Source: Ooceraea biroi (Eukaryota > Arthropoda > Insecta > Hymenoptera > Formicidae). From it: 64,000 nucleotides of DNA. How positions within the stretch are numbered: position 1 is the first letter of the stretch; each line of letters starts with the position of its first letter. This document shows positions 24,811 to 38,959 of the stretch, in pieces. Below the pieces are notes generated by a model, which saw only the letters and a program-made list of their open reading frames with translations, ran no database searches and was not told where the DNA came from. Position numbers and translations under genes: made by a program. The DNA lies in assembly GCF_003672135.1 (NCBI RefSeq), contig NC_039513.1, positions 15,651,591 to 15,715,590 of the forward strand, read 5' to 3'.

Positions 24811-26400
24811 CTTGCCGACGGCGAGCGTGGTGACTGGATTTGATTCGAAAAGCTCGTTGAGGATATCCGACGAGTGACGTGTCTCACTATGCTATCGTTT
24901 TTTTGTCGGTTGTGACGGATCTCTATCACTTCACACTCACTGTTTCTTTCACAAACGATACCCCCCGCGGGACTTTGTTGTCCTGCAGGCCCGACCTGTC
25001 TACCTGTCTTCGTTTCGTTCTACCTTTATCACGAGATCACTCCTCGGCCGACTACGACGCTCCACAACGTGGCACGTCCGAAAGCGCAGAGCACGCCACG
25101 TTGGTACGCTTCTCTTCTTCGTTCTGGTCCCGAGGATCACTCTGCGCCGCGAGGCAACAATCGATCAGGATGAACGCGCGCGCGAGCTTCCGCACTGCTC
25201 GTCCCAGAAACAACAACGGTCGCTCGACGTAACAACGGCGACGATAACGTCAACTGCCTCCCGTCTCGCACGCACTCCGCCGACGCGCGCTCGGCTCGCG
25301 GGCACATGAGCCGCGGGAGGACGAACGCCAAAGCCAAGCCCCAATCGAGTCGCCCGACGAGTCCTATTTGCTTTGTTGGCGTCGCACGCTGCTCACGCCC
25401 GCTGGTTCACTCGGTATACTTGGGGAAACAAACGAGCAAATCCAACCGTTCGTCGACAAGCGATCTCGGAAAGATCGAGGCGCAACGCTCGCGATCTATC
25501 CAGACGCGTCTCGCTCTCTCGATGCTCGCGAAAAGACAGCGAGCAGATGAAAGCACCGCGCACGCGAGCACGACCGTAGTGTCGCGTATTCGACCTCCTC
25601 TCCTCTCTCCCGCCCTCTCCTTCCGCCAAACACGAGACAACGCGCGAAATTGATACGGATATGCGCACCCGTACTCGTATACTCGCGACAGGACGTGCGC
25701 TCGCCCGGCTGGTTGCCGTACGAAGAGACGAACTCGCTCGAGAATGCGACGGAAAGCCGAGCTACGAGCTAACCTCCCCCTCTTTCGGTTCAGCGCGCTC
25801 TCTCGTTCACGCGTCCTCCGTCGGACCTCTCGCTCGTTCGGGTCCGCTCGGCCCCGCTCGGCCCCGCTCGCCGCGGGATCTCGCCGAATCCCTGCTCGCT
25901 CTATCCGTCCTATCGTCCTTCTTCGCCACTTCTCACTCCGTCTCTCCTCGGCGCGCGTCCGTCTCCTCCTCGCCCCGACCAGTACGCGAGCCATTGCCAA
26001 GCCGTCCTCCCCCCCCCTCTGCCCTCCCCGGGGTCCCCCTTCGCCCCTGCGTCGAAACAGCTACGACGACGACGAAACGACGGCAGCGACGACGCGCTCC
26101 GCCAATCGGGCGTTGTGGCGTCATGGTGCATGACGTCATAATCGGAAGGCCGCGCATGCGCGCTGCACGACGCCCTAGGGGGACACGTAGGCAGCGACCG
26201 GGATCCGGAGTGCGAAACACGCTAAAGGCGACGGGGCAGGGTACGGAGGGAGGCTGCATACTGTGCGCGCGCGCGCTCGCTCACATCAGCTCGGCGCCCA
26301 CTCTTCGGAATGAACCGCCGGTTTTACACCCGTGAAAACTCGCCCGCTCGTTAGAGCGAGTCTTTAAGCCGCTCTCAGTCCGTCGTACTTGTTACTATCT
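24811..26400 (-). promoter_or_regulatory. Pits: CpG-rich 5' UTR and promoter region of the Pits-like gene
   Basis: The sequence upstream of the ATG at 24810 is very rich in CpG and CT/GA tracts up to about 26.3 kb, then changes. The frames seen on both strands are by-products of this composition. The 5' UTR and core promoter should lie here, but I see no unambiguous TATA or initiator, and the start site cannot be placed. Confidence 0.45.
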
Positions 26401-29400
26401 ATCTCCGTGATGTTTATCACGAATTGTTAGCTTCGTTATTGAATAAAAGTTACGCGGGGTGTGCGTTGGGATACGATGACGATAACGAGCTATAGCGTTG
26501 TCACTCAACGTACCTCATCACGCAAGCGATATCTCCCGATAACTTGAATGCTAAAAAAAGATATCGCTAGCGCCGTCATCTCATCGCCTCCGTCCGTCTT
26601 GTAATCTCCGCGGCATAAACAATGATCATCGCGTTATCACCGCGGCGTTGCTGGCGCGAATGGCGCGTTATTTTATCAGTTTTTCTCAGCGATAGCGCGG
26701 CGATAACGGTCGATAAGAGCAGCCGAGAGGTGTAGGTGCTCGTGAATGCATTATCGCCAATGTTGTCGAGACGAGGCGAGATATACACGCCCTGCGTGTG
26801 CGTCACTCTCTTTCATTTCGCGCGCGGAGATATTTCAACGCGCATTGATCACACACTTCACAGGTTGCATCGAAATCCGCGAACGATAACTCGTAATTAA
26901 CGGTAATTATTCGCACAATAATACGCGTCAATAATATAATTAATTAACGCCCGTAATAATAACAAAATTAAGTAATCAGAGCGGGAGCTAATCGGAAGCC
27001 GCGTGAATCGTAAATCCACGAGATGGGACGCGCTCGGCGTATCTCGCCTTTCCTCCTTGTTTTCGTCGTCGACGCGCGGGATATCTCGTCTGGCTGAAGT
27101 CTGATAACGATTTATATAACTCGCCGCGAGGCAGCGAGAGAGTACGCAAATTTCGTAATCACCGCTATATTAAAAACTCGCGATGAAGCCTTACGGCGGG
27201 CGCCGAAATAAACTCGCTCGGCATCGTGCACACTCTCGCCTTGTATATCTGTATCGGTTATTTACATAACGACGATAACGGGCGGGCGGGCTTTACATCA
27301 TATCTCGAATTATTACATGCTCATTAATGACGCTCACGCGCGCGCGCGCGCGGTGTTCGTTAACGAGAGAGAATTACGGCAATCGCGATTACGATGATTG
27401 GCACGTCGTCGCCTCGGTCTCCGGTCTCTCGACACGGGCGAAAAAGTACGACACACGTGACGTCACGTGCAATTTCGTGAACATCGCCGTCGCGGCCGAT
27501 CGCGTGCAGCGCGAGCAGGCCTCTCCATCGCTCATCCTCTGCGCGAATGACATCAGTCTGACATCACGAGCGTATACAGCACGTAACGCGAGTTCCTTCC
27601 CGCGGAGGGAGGAGCAAGGGTGAGGAACGACGATCCTCGCCCTGACCACGAGGACGAGGCGCAATTAGATAGATCGGCAATCGTCAATGTCCATTTCCGT
27701 CATCGTCTCCGCTCTTAAATTCGAAGAGACGCATCTCTGTTACTATTCAATTGCTGACTTGCAGAGAGAAAAAGAGGAGCCAATCTACTGCCATTACCAT
27801 TTCAAGAGATAATGCGTATCTGCCGCACTAAAGAATATTCATTAAATCTTACGTCTAGTTATTAAATTGTCGCGTGTCATAATCGTTGTTTGTTACCGAG
27901 CCGCACGGACGTAGTGGAAAATTATGTGCGCCATTTTCCGTGATATCATGCACGCACGTTGTACACTTTGAACGGGCCCGGAGAGTCAATCGAGTCGGTC
28001 CGCACGTAACGGCGATCGCAGAAAAAGTCATTCAGGAAGATCCGCAGCCTGCGTGAATAATAGATTACATAATGCATAATAGATTATGCAACAACTAGCG
28101 GGCAATCAGTCCTCTCTCGTGAAGAACCGAGGATACTCGCGTAATAAATAAATGGGATCAGTCACCGAGACGACGTTTATCGAAACGTGGCGTTTATCCC
28201 GGTGTCAACAACGTGCGCGCGATCGTATCGCGACTCGTAATCGGGCCCCTTATCACCCGGGGTACCGATACCGAGGCCGAAGGCTGAATCGCGTCCGTCC
28301 CTCGCGGCCACCGCGAGCCGAAGGAGCACGCGAATCCAACGACGAGCAAAGGCAATCGAATCGAAACGGACGATTGGCCCAGGCGATTGGTAAATTTGGC
28401 CTGACCTCTGGATAACTTGGCCACGTTACCGCCGTGTGCCAGAGCGTGGAACAGCCAAACATTATTTATCGACTCGGAATATACCAAGAATACACACCGG
28501 TGACGAGATAACGGAGACGAGTAACAGATTGAACCAGCCGCATCAGCATACGACGTAATATAAACGCCGACCCAACCGGTGTTTTATCGCGGTTTTATCC
28601 TTTCTGGCACGCGCCAATCGGCCGAGCGTGTTCTGAATTCTGAAGGATCTCATCGCGATGTAAATAGAAATTATATTTTCAATTGGTTTAAAGTCTTTGG
28701 GAAGATTTGGGAAAAGGTCGAGCCTTTTTTCAATGTGAAAAAACAGACGGAGAGGAAGCGGTCAGTGATATTGGCAGAAATAATGTAGTTAGAAATATGT
28801 CTAAATGTCTTCAGATGAGATTGATATTATAGAATTATTGTTATAATTATAGTATTTGATGTTTCAGTGCTACAGTTGTACCTAAAGCAATTTTTCAATG
28901 TACAAAGTAAGCGCGCGGGAACTACGCGATACGAAGACTTCGCAAATTCCGCATCTCGTGTTTCGTCGCGTCATGTGTCGCGTCACGCTGCACGTTCTTT
29001 CCCCCGCGCTCGTCAGCATTATCATTGTCCCTCAGGTCGGCCGATAGGGCAATTTTAGCGCCGCATTGCAAAGTAACTTCCGGCCAGACGAGACGGCAGA
29101 CAGACAAGAATGAAGATCACCGTCGAACGCTACGACGCGACGCCGCTTTCGATGCTCGACGAGCGCAGCTGTAAATTGAAGGGGCAAGCCGTCTGGCTTC
29201 TAATTTTATTGCACTGCAGAGCACGGAACGAACGGGACGACATTAAAGTTTTCCGAACGAATCCACGTTTGGCTTTTCGTGCGCGAGTATAATGCGTCAT
29301 CCTCGCGCGAGCGAGAAATCTTTTTCGCGCGTTGAATCAGTCGCACCGAGGCACGATACTCACTTTCTTGAATAATGTTAGCCGTATGAATAAAAGATCA

Positions 29401-31572
29401 CACAGATATCTAGGTGGCAGTAAAAGATGTAATCTGACGGAACAATCGCCAAGTTTGGAGTCGACTACCGCGCTCGCGATTCGGAAATACCGAATACTCG
29501 CAGCGTACGTAGCCGCGTGTGGCGTACGCGAGGAACAACCATGAAGGCAGTATCACTCGCCCTGGCCTCTTCTTATCAAGGTACGGGGAGAACGTGTTTA
29601 TAAAAAAGAAGGACGCGTCAGAAACCGTTTTGATATCCACGCGCGTGCGAGCGATATGGTTTTCTCGCGCTACCGCGTGCGATAGCGGCCGGACGTAATG
29701 CACGGCCGATTACTTTATCTCGATACGTTTATCCCGTTCCCGACGTAAAAGCCCCCGCCGGCCCCGGTCCCCGGGTCTCCTCTTATCTCCGGCTTCGATA
29801 AGAATCTGCCGGCGCGAGCGGAAGATTTTCCGCCGATAAGCGGCGCGCGTGAACGAAAGACACATCCGCGGATCGCCGCGCGGACAGACGGATCACGTCT
29901 GTGTCTGTCGCCGTCCGATCGATTCCTGGATTCCTCGCGCGAGGATGAGACGGCGACGAGGGTTCCCGCCGACGACGCAAATCTCCAAATGTCGAGATCC
30001 AGATACTTCACGTTTATTATGCCAAACACAAATCTGGACGAATCTGGATTTCCTGAGAAATCGAATGCTCTCTGTCGAACAAAACGCTTAGACGAGTGAT
30101 AAAAAAATACTGTAATGTTATAATATGTAATATTTTCTTTATCTCTATAAGCCGTTATTATGCTTATAAATTATCTCTTCTTATTGGAGTAGATTTGGAT
30201 CGGGAGCTTGAATGGAGAATAGTCAGAATACTTGTGATTTAGCAACACCAACAATATCTTATATTTAATACCGAACTTGATACAGACAAAGGATGATTCG
30301 CTCGTTATGGATTCTCGCACTACCTATTCATTTGATTATCGATCTCAGACTGCTCGCTCCGATTTCCGCGACTAGCTCGTCTCAAGCGCTCGCTGACAAC
30401 GCGCCCTCGCGTAAAGTATTTCGGCTACTTGGACAAAGGTATCCAGCAAGTGCTGCCTATTGTCGTGTGCGTGTGTCAACATGACATACTTACAATCGTA
30501 TTTCTTACAAATAATATTAAAAAATTAAACGGCCAACACAATATTATCCTGTTGTATTTTTCAAACTCGCAATGCGATAATAGAATCTTTGATATCGGTG
30601 ATAAAAAAAATATAAAGCACACGATAATAATGGACCTGGATGACAATCTCTTTCCTTTGTCGCGAAGCAACGAGAGGTGAGATAGAAAATGGCAGAGTAT
30701 TGAAAAAACATGAGCAGTTATCGGCGTTCGTGACGTAAGATATATCTCGTTTCGGTTATTTGTGACCTAAGCTCTTTAAATCGATGGAGACTGCGATGCA
30801 GAGTATGCGTGTCGCACCGACCGATAATGTCTCAGAAAATTCATTATTTATAAAAGGAAGTCAGATAGCTGTCACTTTATCAAGACTGAATATAGTCTGA
30901 TGAAAATTACGCTATCACTTCGCCACAGGAGGGAGACGGCAAATAGACGTTTTTTTCGCATCTCGCACCGCGAGATAACAAGTGTACGATCAGCTTTAAT
31001 ATTTTTTCGCGAATCGCGATTTATACACCACGGAATGAAAATACACGGGAAAAATGCTTATCTCGCCGGCACGAGAGCGCGAGATATTTCGATTTTTGCG
31101 TGACGACGCAAACAACGATATTCTATCCGGGTGCTAAAATCCACGGAATTCATTAGGAAGACGACACGATAAAAGCCTCCTTGACGAAATAATATTACGT
31201 TCTTTTTTTTTCGAGGAATTGAATATTTATAACGACTCGATACGATGATGAATACATGAAATGTTAACGTTCGCCGCCGAACGGGTTCCTGCTCGCGGCG
31301 TATTTTTCCGCGATACTCCGTTCGCGCTAACTGCGCCGCGGAGGATTATCCGTCCGGTTTTCTTTCATCCCCAGCCCGCAACAAAGGGATCGTTGTACTT
31401 TCTCGAGCGTAAGTCAGGCTTTGACCGGCTCGCCGCTTTACGTGCTCGCCCCAGAGTCGTATATCTCGTGACGTCACCCTGCCGTGCAACCCGGCAACAC
31501 CGTCAGGGCCGGAACGACGCGCGACGTTGTCGGTTCGAGCGTACCGAGTGAGCGCGCGCGCTCACGTTGGAG

Positions 31573-31603
<31 letters not shown>

Positions 31604-31678
31604 GCCGGAAATTCGGGACGTCTGGCTTCTGGACCCGCCGTTGTGTTTCCGTTCGGCATTCCTTTCGTCACGCAGCAC

Positions 31679-31718
31679 GCACGTATGCACGCACGCACGA
31701 CGCATGCACGCACGCACG
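31679..31718. repeat. (CACG)n-type repeat
   Basis: Imperfect GCACGCAC units are interrupted by TATG and GACG. Confidence 0.75.
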
Positions 31719-31800
31719 ATGACGAGCGTGATTCTACGCGGGATCACATACTCGCGTCTCCGAGAGTTCCACTAGAACTCACTATATTCGATACGATGCG

Positions 31801-31825
31801 ACGTAACGTAACGTAACGTAACGTA
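31801..31825. repeat. (ACGTA)5 tandem pentamer
   Basis: Five exact tandem copies of ACGTA, then AGG. Each junction gives a GTAAC/ACGT motif, so it may also be a cluster of CGT-containing sites. Confidence 0.92.
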
Positions 31826-32861
31826 AGGATTCAGACCGCGATTCAGACCGCATCAGCATGGTTTTCCTCATTGTGCGTCATCCTCATCCCTGCGGAAACG
31901 TTCGCGATATTTTTCTGCAAAGCATTAATCTGCCGTCTCAACGACGATTAATGATCGTGAGAGAGAAATTGTTTCGTGAAGGTACACGCCCGTGGACCTG
32001 CGCGATAATTCCATCTTCGAGATCCGAGGCCGGAATCTGCACGAATATCAGATTATTCCAGCTATATTTATTATTCGGAATCCCCTCTAGTTTTATATTT
32101 AATATTCGAATATTTAACGCGATTTAATTCCAAGTAAAGTTATGATGAAACGCAGCTCTTTATCTACATCATTTTTAATCGCAATTATTTAAAATTCTTC
32201 GGGAAGAATCCTTTAAGAATCCCAGAGGAATTCAATGATATTATTTATCGATATATCGATATTAATCGATTGTCCTACAGAAGAGGATATTATGGACGGA
32301 ACGTTGAATGACTGAACCATTCGTGTTGAATGTAACGCAATCGTGACGTTCCGACTCCGAACGGACTCGTGTAGTAGCGCGAATAAACAAGGGAACACGA
32401 AAATCTATAAGGAAGAAGGTCCATGCTCCCTCTGAAACAGACTTTTACGCGCGAGCGTAATCGTACAACACGCCGACGGTCTCTTCCGCCGATTGTGGAA
32501 AAAACAGCGGTGGCGGGTGGTAGCTGGGAGCGGATAATACCATTCTGTCACGTCACACGGCGCGCGCGGGCGAGCCGGCCGCTGGTCGGCCGGAGAAAAT
32601 CAATCCGCTCCGCGCAGGCCGCTACTAACCTTCTCACGGAAAAGCGGCAGCTGCGAGCTACTAACCGCACGGAAAATGTTGTGCGCTTCAAGGGTCCGTT
32701 GCGATATTGACCCGAGGTTGCGTTAGGTTATTTCTGTTGGGTGGAAGGGGGCGGAGAAAGAGGAGGAGAAGAAAGGGAGGTTCATGTACCTTTTCAGATG
32801 GAACACTCCCCGCGAAGGTTCTGTAAACGGATTTTCGTTTTCGCATTCTCCCTCCTCCCTC

Positions 32862-32884
32862 CCTCTCTCTCTCTCTCTCTCTCT
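32862..32884. repeat. (TC)n microsatellite
   Basis: A pyrimidine tract of CT dinucleotides, preceded by CCTCC repeats. It makes long stop-free frames on both strands that are not genes. Confidence 0.9.
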
Positions 32885-35498
32885 TCGTCGCCCCCTCTCG
32901 CTCTCTTTCTTTCCCTTTACCGTTTTTGTTTCCGAGCTCTCTCGCGCGCGCGAATCGTGTGGATCCACACTGACGGCGTGTCATTTCAAATATTGGCCTT
33001 CGACCGTGTCCTTGGCCCCGTATCGGTTGGCGTAATGATCGAGCGAAGGATATCGCGCGTTGCCGCTTGCTCGTCCGCCGATTGCTCATTCGGCTCGCTC
33101 GGTCCGCTCACGTTCACTGCTCGAGCGCGTTCGCGTTTGCGAAATCCGTGGAGTAACGGCCGCTCCGAAATAGAAGCCACTGTATCGCTAACGAAGCGTC
33201 TTTCTCCCTTTCGTTCCTTTCCTACTCCGTGCCTGCCGCCGCCAATTCTCGCCGACTACCGTCCTTTTCGCCGCAGCCATCATGGATTTAAGTGGCGCGC
33301 ACGGCAAACAACGCGCACTGTACAATATTATATTCCTTTCCTTTGATAATTCCTCCATGTTATGCTAGTTTAGATATAAACTCTGTGCATCATATCTTTT
33401 CTTATCATATATTTTATTTTTTGTAAATAAATAATTTTTTGTGTATTATATATAAATTTCCAATGTATTTTGATTCCAATGATTTTCTCGCTATTTGTTA
33501 AACTTAAACCTTGTCACATAAAATTTCACTGACTCTTTACCTTATTTGTGCAATGCAAATTCAAATAGATAGTGTTATTATAGTAACATATGTAGAATGT
33601 TTTATGTATTTTTGCCTTATCGCGTTCTAAGTTTAAAGGAGTGTAATCACGAGCTAATTTTATAGAACCAACCGTCGAGTCAGACAAGTTCGAATATTGG
33701 ACTTTAAATGGACAGTTAGATAATTGTACTACGTTTCAGCTTTTACGACACATTTTACGCTGTAGGATCATTAACGGCTAAAATATCTACGCGTATACCT
33801 ATTGTAGTAATAAATACCACACAAATCAACCTTGTCTTCGACAATGCTCAAACTTTCGTTCGCTTTCGAAACGAATTTGGCTCTTCAAAACTTTCACAAA
33901 AAAAAAGATTCGAAAAACGAAAAAATTCTTTTCTTCTTCTTTTTCATGGTAGTTTGCAGTTATACAGGATAAAAGGCAGAGGCGCCACGAAAAAATAAGA
34001 AAAGTGGAAAGAATGGGACAGGATGACTCCTAAAATTGTGCGCGTCATCGGTAAAAAATTTTTTAAATCCTACGTAGCAAAAAAATCGTAGGTTTTGAAT
34101 GAAATATAATTTGCAGTAAACTTGCATCACCACGAAAAATTTAAAAATGTATTTTTTACAATTATCTCATAAAAGAATATCTTTTCAAAACTTGAGAGAA
34201 ATTTCCAATCATCGGACATTCAAAGTATCGATTCGTTTAATCAAAATTAATAATTCCGTAATCTCTATTCCTGATTGCCAAAATGTATTCAATTCTTCAA
34301 AAAATGAAAAAAAGATATTATAATTATCGTAATATATAATTATAATATAATTAAAAGATATTCAAATTATCTCGCCGAGGGACACGTGTGTACCATGGGT
34401 CGCCCACAACGCAGATATTAAAGAGACGAGCAGTGGGTCGTTAACCAGAAGATTAATCGCGCAGACCGTCATTGTGCGATTCGCCCCTTTAACCACCATC
34501 TCATTAATAGACACGTCGCCGTGGCGCACAAAAGACCGTGGAGAGTGCGGATTCGCACTCTCGATCGGGTCGATCTCTCGCCGGCCAATCTTCCGAATCT
34601 GCCGGACAATAATGGCGCCAGCGCGGCCGGCAGTCCGCCATTGTGATGGATAATAGCCGCGCGCTCGTGCCGATCCACGTGACGGCGATCGTGCTCGGCG
34701 TCGGGACGTACTCGAGCGTGTTTGCGAATCCTTTAAAATTTAAATCGACGTTCGGCGTTCGAGCAGCCCATCTGTCGGGACGATGGGGGGGCCCGGGCCC
34801 CGACCCGGGCGTCCGACCTAATTTGACGGGCCGCTGATAACGGTGACGTCACGGCGCGTTCTCCGCTCGTTACTAGTCACGGACCCGTGGCGTACGTGAC
34901 GAGCGCGGTGACGAGCGTGACGATAATAACACACCGTCGCGTTACTCCACGTTGCGCGTTGCATTAACCCGCGCCGCTCCCGTGACACGCTTTCGGCCCT
35001 GTCGATCCGTTCGCGAGCGATCGGCGCAGCTTCAACGCCGCGCAATCCGAAATATCGATGACTGCGGATCGCATCTGCGGGTAGTCACGGGTCACACATC
35101 TCGCGTAACTCATCCGTGACGTGTACATTTGCCACGTGACATCGGCGTCCACTCGCACGTGATTCTTCACACGTGAGCGCGACACGGTTGTCGCTTAAGC
35201 TAAACCGAGTTCTTCGTCTTGGGATTACTCCTGATTCAGACGTCTTTCTCAATTATAATTAAAGATCGAGATTAAGTTCGAGCTGAGTTATCGTGGAAGA
35301 AGTGGAGGAGAACACCGATTTCAATATTTCCGTTGGCAATCGGTGAAGTATTTTCGTTCCCTGTCTGGGTCGGGCAGCGCGCGCGTGTCTGCGTTCATTG
35401 TCGGCTGCGAAGGTGCGTGTAACGTGAGAAAACGAAAGTACCAGGGGCCGGGGTCGCTCTCTCGCATCGATCGATAGCGGCCGCGAGAGCAGCTCCTC

Positions 35499-35520
35499 CG
35501 TCGTCGTCGTCGTCGTCGTC
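35499..35520. repeat. (CGT)7 microsatellite
   Basis: This is an uninterrupted CGT tract of 22 bases. Confidence 0.9.
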
Positions 35521-37913
35521 GCCCTTCTTCCGGCCGACGCGTTGCACGAGCTTGCGCGAGCTTGCGCGATGATGTCATATATTCGGCCGAGTTTACGGGT
35601 GTTTGTAAACAGGCCGGGAGAAGAGAGACGCTAAGTGCAGGCAGAGAGAGAGAGAGAAAGAAACGGAGGGAGGGAAAGGATGAATAGAAGAGAGACAGAA
35701 AATAAGGAAGAAAGACAGGAAGGAGTAAAAGAGAGTGTTGGGCACCTCATCAGGACTGAATTCATGACGGGGTCCTATTCGCCGAGCAGGCGGTTGGTGC
35801 ACCTGCCTGAAGACCATTTACGGCAAATGGAGATCAGCAGCCTCTAACACCGCCAGTCTCTCGGCGAGTCTAATGACACTTTTTATGTTAATTTCAAAGA
35901 AAATTTGGACACGTGGAATCGCAAACGAGGCATCGGCGTTTCAACTGCCGAGGAGGCTAATGGCCCGATCAGCTCGCACTCTTGGTCGAGTGCGCATCAG
36001 GCTCGGCGCGATCCTCGAAACGTGGCGAAAGCGAGCGCTCGCCCAAGGTGGATGTTGCACCGGTTCGCCGTTCTCTTATTTTCGCCGTTTGACTTTCGTC
36101 GTGGCCGTCGAGCCGATCGATCGGCTGGCTGGCCGGCCGGTCGGCCAGCCCTCGGCCCGCGCCTCGGGACGGCGACGTCCAAAAGTGCATATTGCACTGG
36201 TCCGCCTTAATGGCGAGATGGCGTGACGGCGCGGCCGAGGTTGGGGTGGCGAACGGAACGAAAGGAAACGAAACGAAGCGAAATGAAACTCGACGGGAAA
36301 CGCGATGTCGCGTGTCCCACGTTTCGTGGTCGCGTGTGTCGCGGATATTACACGCGAGATCCCCGGACCCGGCCGACTAAATGTCTCGCCGCACGAACGG
36401 ACCTTTCGCGTGCCTCTCTCTCTCTGTCTCTGTCTCTCTCTTTCTCTTGAACGAGTCACGCATTTTTTCTCACTTGCATTTTTAATTTCTGCGACGTATA
36501 CACTTGATACGCCGCGATGCGATGCGTGCTCTCCTCTTTCCTCTCTGTCATTGTCCGCTGCAAATGAATCGCGAACGGTTAAAATTACATTCTCGATTCG
36601 CGACTTCGTTTGACTCTCATTCCAGAGACTGTATTTCGATGCATATTTGCTACGTGTGTCTTACGTGTTCCTAGAGAGTTCATGGAGAGCAGGAAATTGC
36701 AGCGGATAGTTTGTTGTCAGCTTATTGACCGCAAGAGACCGATTCTCTTGGTTGGATCGAATAAGCTGCCATTAAAGTAATAGCGGTAGCAATTTGGAAT
36801 ACTTTGGTGATCAAGCGGCATCCTGGAGATTTGGGCTACAATTTGTGTCTTTTAATTTCGCAATGTGTCTGCTGATGTAACAACCCTATTTGCCTGAAAG
36901 ATAGGATATTATTGTACCCTTGTGTATATACGTACTTGATTTTCTTTCCTAGAACGTGTCGATCGGTTACGTGTCACGAGGTGTACATGTTCCAAAGTTA
37001 AAAGGTAAAACCTCTTAGGTGAACGGCCATAAGTTCGCAACCGTGCGCTACCTTGCGCAGTCTCGCGTATCTCCCGTCGGCTGAGAACTCTGATAGCATA
37101 CACGTCGACGTGTTCTCCGGTTGCGTGGGAAAGTGCTGCATAATGACACGGTCATTCTTTGCACGTCAGGTGAAGCCAATAGCGCGCTGTCGGAAAGCCC
37201 ATCGGAGACCGTAGGCAACTAACGTGCTCGCCTGAAAGATTTTCTCTCATTTTATCCTGGCGTTTTGATTTTCTCTCATGTATCATGTTCAACTGAAGCG
37301 GCACAATCCCATCGGTTCTATTCGCGTATTACGATCCAAGAAATGTGTTATTCATATTTTCGCTGACACACTTAAAAATGCTGGATTTTATCGATTAAAA
37401 TCGATATTATTAAAATCGAATCCTCAAATGTTTTCGTCATAAACAATTTCTAGACTCACTTAGAATCGAGTTTGATCTAGTTCTTCACTACATTAAGTTT
37501 CTGGTTACTTCATTTTTTCTTTCAGAAGATTCGTCTTCAATCCAGCTTGAGAAATATACCTAATTCCAATTCCAAACTTTCCAAAACTTAGACTCGTCTA
37601 CGAAACCTCGGCTATACGTATCTCATAAATAATATTTTACGACATCCAGCCATTTAAAAGGCTCGCGATCGTTATCTGACAAAGAAACCGTAATCGTAAA
37701 CAAAATTGCATCAGAAGCATCGAACTTTCGAAGTCTGTTTTCCGCGTCTAGAGATTTCCGGAAAAATACGACGCAGGATTACCAGCCAGGTTGCAGCCGG
37801 TTACCTGCCATTCTTTGTTTCCAGTCGCGTTGTGCCGTTAAACGACTCCCTGAAGGAACACCTGACGTCGCCAGGCGGTTGCCTGATCAGGCTGGATCAG
37901 GCTGGCGGTAGTC

Positions 37914-37958
37914 AAGCAGGCAGGCAGGCAGGCAGGCAGACGGGCAGGCAAGCAGGCA
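37914..37958. repeat. (AGGC)n microsatellite
   Basis: Tandem CAGG/AGGC units with single-base variants (GACGGG, CAAGC), 45 bases in all. The 60 bases before it carry related GGCTGG and CAGGC units. Confidence 0.88.
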
Positions 37959-38597
37959 GCCCGCGTCGCAGCTAACTACATACCTGTGGCAGGTGAATCG
38001 AGTCAGGTGCCTCCAACAGATGGGTGCCTTTACTCGAGAAAGCGTTATAAAAGCGGTCTCTATCATAAATGTGGGTTACTAGCTATGACTAACGCCCGGT
38101 AGACGGTGGAACGAGCTCGCATTCGCGCGCACGTTTGCGCACCTGCAATTTGCGAATTACTTTCGCGCGTTTTCACCAGCAATTGTCGCGAGAAGCTGGG
38201 ATTAATCTTTCGACACAGGTGCACGTTGCAACAGACTGAAACTCGGAATCGATGCTTGATCAATCTACACAGCGACAGCCTGCAAGATCATCTTTTCTAA
38301 TTTCTCTACTTTTCAATGGTCCCGAGTAGCATAGCACGTCATAAAATCAATTCGCTTCTCAATTCTCTCTCTCTCGGCGATCTTTCAGATGTTATTCGCG
38401 AAACGTGAATCTTGATCTAACGCCGACACTTTTGTCTCTCCCGATCAGGCGGAACGTGGAAGGACCCAAGTCGCGACTCGGTTCACCGGTCCGAGAAAAG
38501 CGATTGCCATCGCGACAAAAAGCGAGCGCAAACGTCGCCTCCCGAGGATATTTCCGCGCGTCGTGAGGCAGGCGTGTAACAAGCGCATCCTCTTCTG

Positions 38598-38603
<6 letters not shown>

Positions 38604-38632
<29 letters not shown>
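38604..38632. repeat. (TC)14 microsatellite
   Basis: This is an uninterrupted TC tract of about 29 bases. Confidence 0.92.
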
Positions 38633-38636
<4 letters not shown>

Positions 38637-38959
38637 CTTTTTGTCTCACAAACACGTGGCATGAAGCACGGTACATGCACACGCCCGGCGGCATCAGCGA
38701 CACGTATGTGTGTACGTGTGTGTATATGCCTCTCCGTACGCGTATGCATACGTATAGTCACGTGTAAGAATGGGAAAACGTGACGCGATTATGCATTCTC
38801 GCTACGTCGTCATTTCTGGCTTCGTGTGCACGCATGATAATCTAATGCCGTCGCGTGCATAGTCCCAGGTAGCGGTTTCTAATACGCGAGGCATATATTT
38901 TATATATACAATTTTATTAAACGTTCATATTTATTCAAATAATACTCCTTCTTATCACC

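Larger units (their letters stand above)
26400..38950. other. Long stretch without a supported gene
   Basis: About 12.5 kb of mixed CpG-rich and AT-rich DNA. I found no frame with a recognisable domain and no chain of phase-compatible exons. An AT-rich island lies at about 33.35-34.36 kb. Simple repeats are listed separately. The stretch may be intergenic regulatory DNA or an intron of a gene whose exons lie elsewhere. Confidence 0.45.

Noticed and set aside
23983..24843. 286-codon plus-strand frame
   Set aside because: Exact antisense of Pits exon 1; an open frame caused by GC-rich codons.
25407..26335. Overlapping frames of 197 and 224 codons on opposite strands
   Set aside because: Arg/Ser/Pro-rich shadow frames of a CpG island at the Pits 5' region. 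No domain and no splice support.
32741..33346. 201-codon plus-strand frame
   Set aside because: It is driven by CT/GA repeats and CpG-rich sequence. It is mainly Ser/Leu/Pro/Arg low complexity, with a competing frame on the other strand and no motif.
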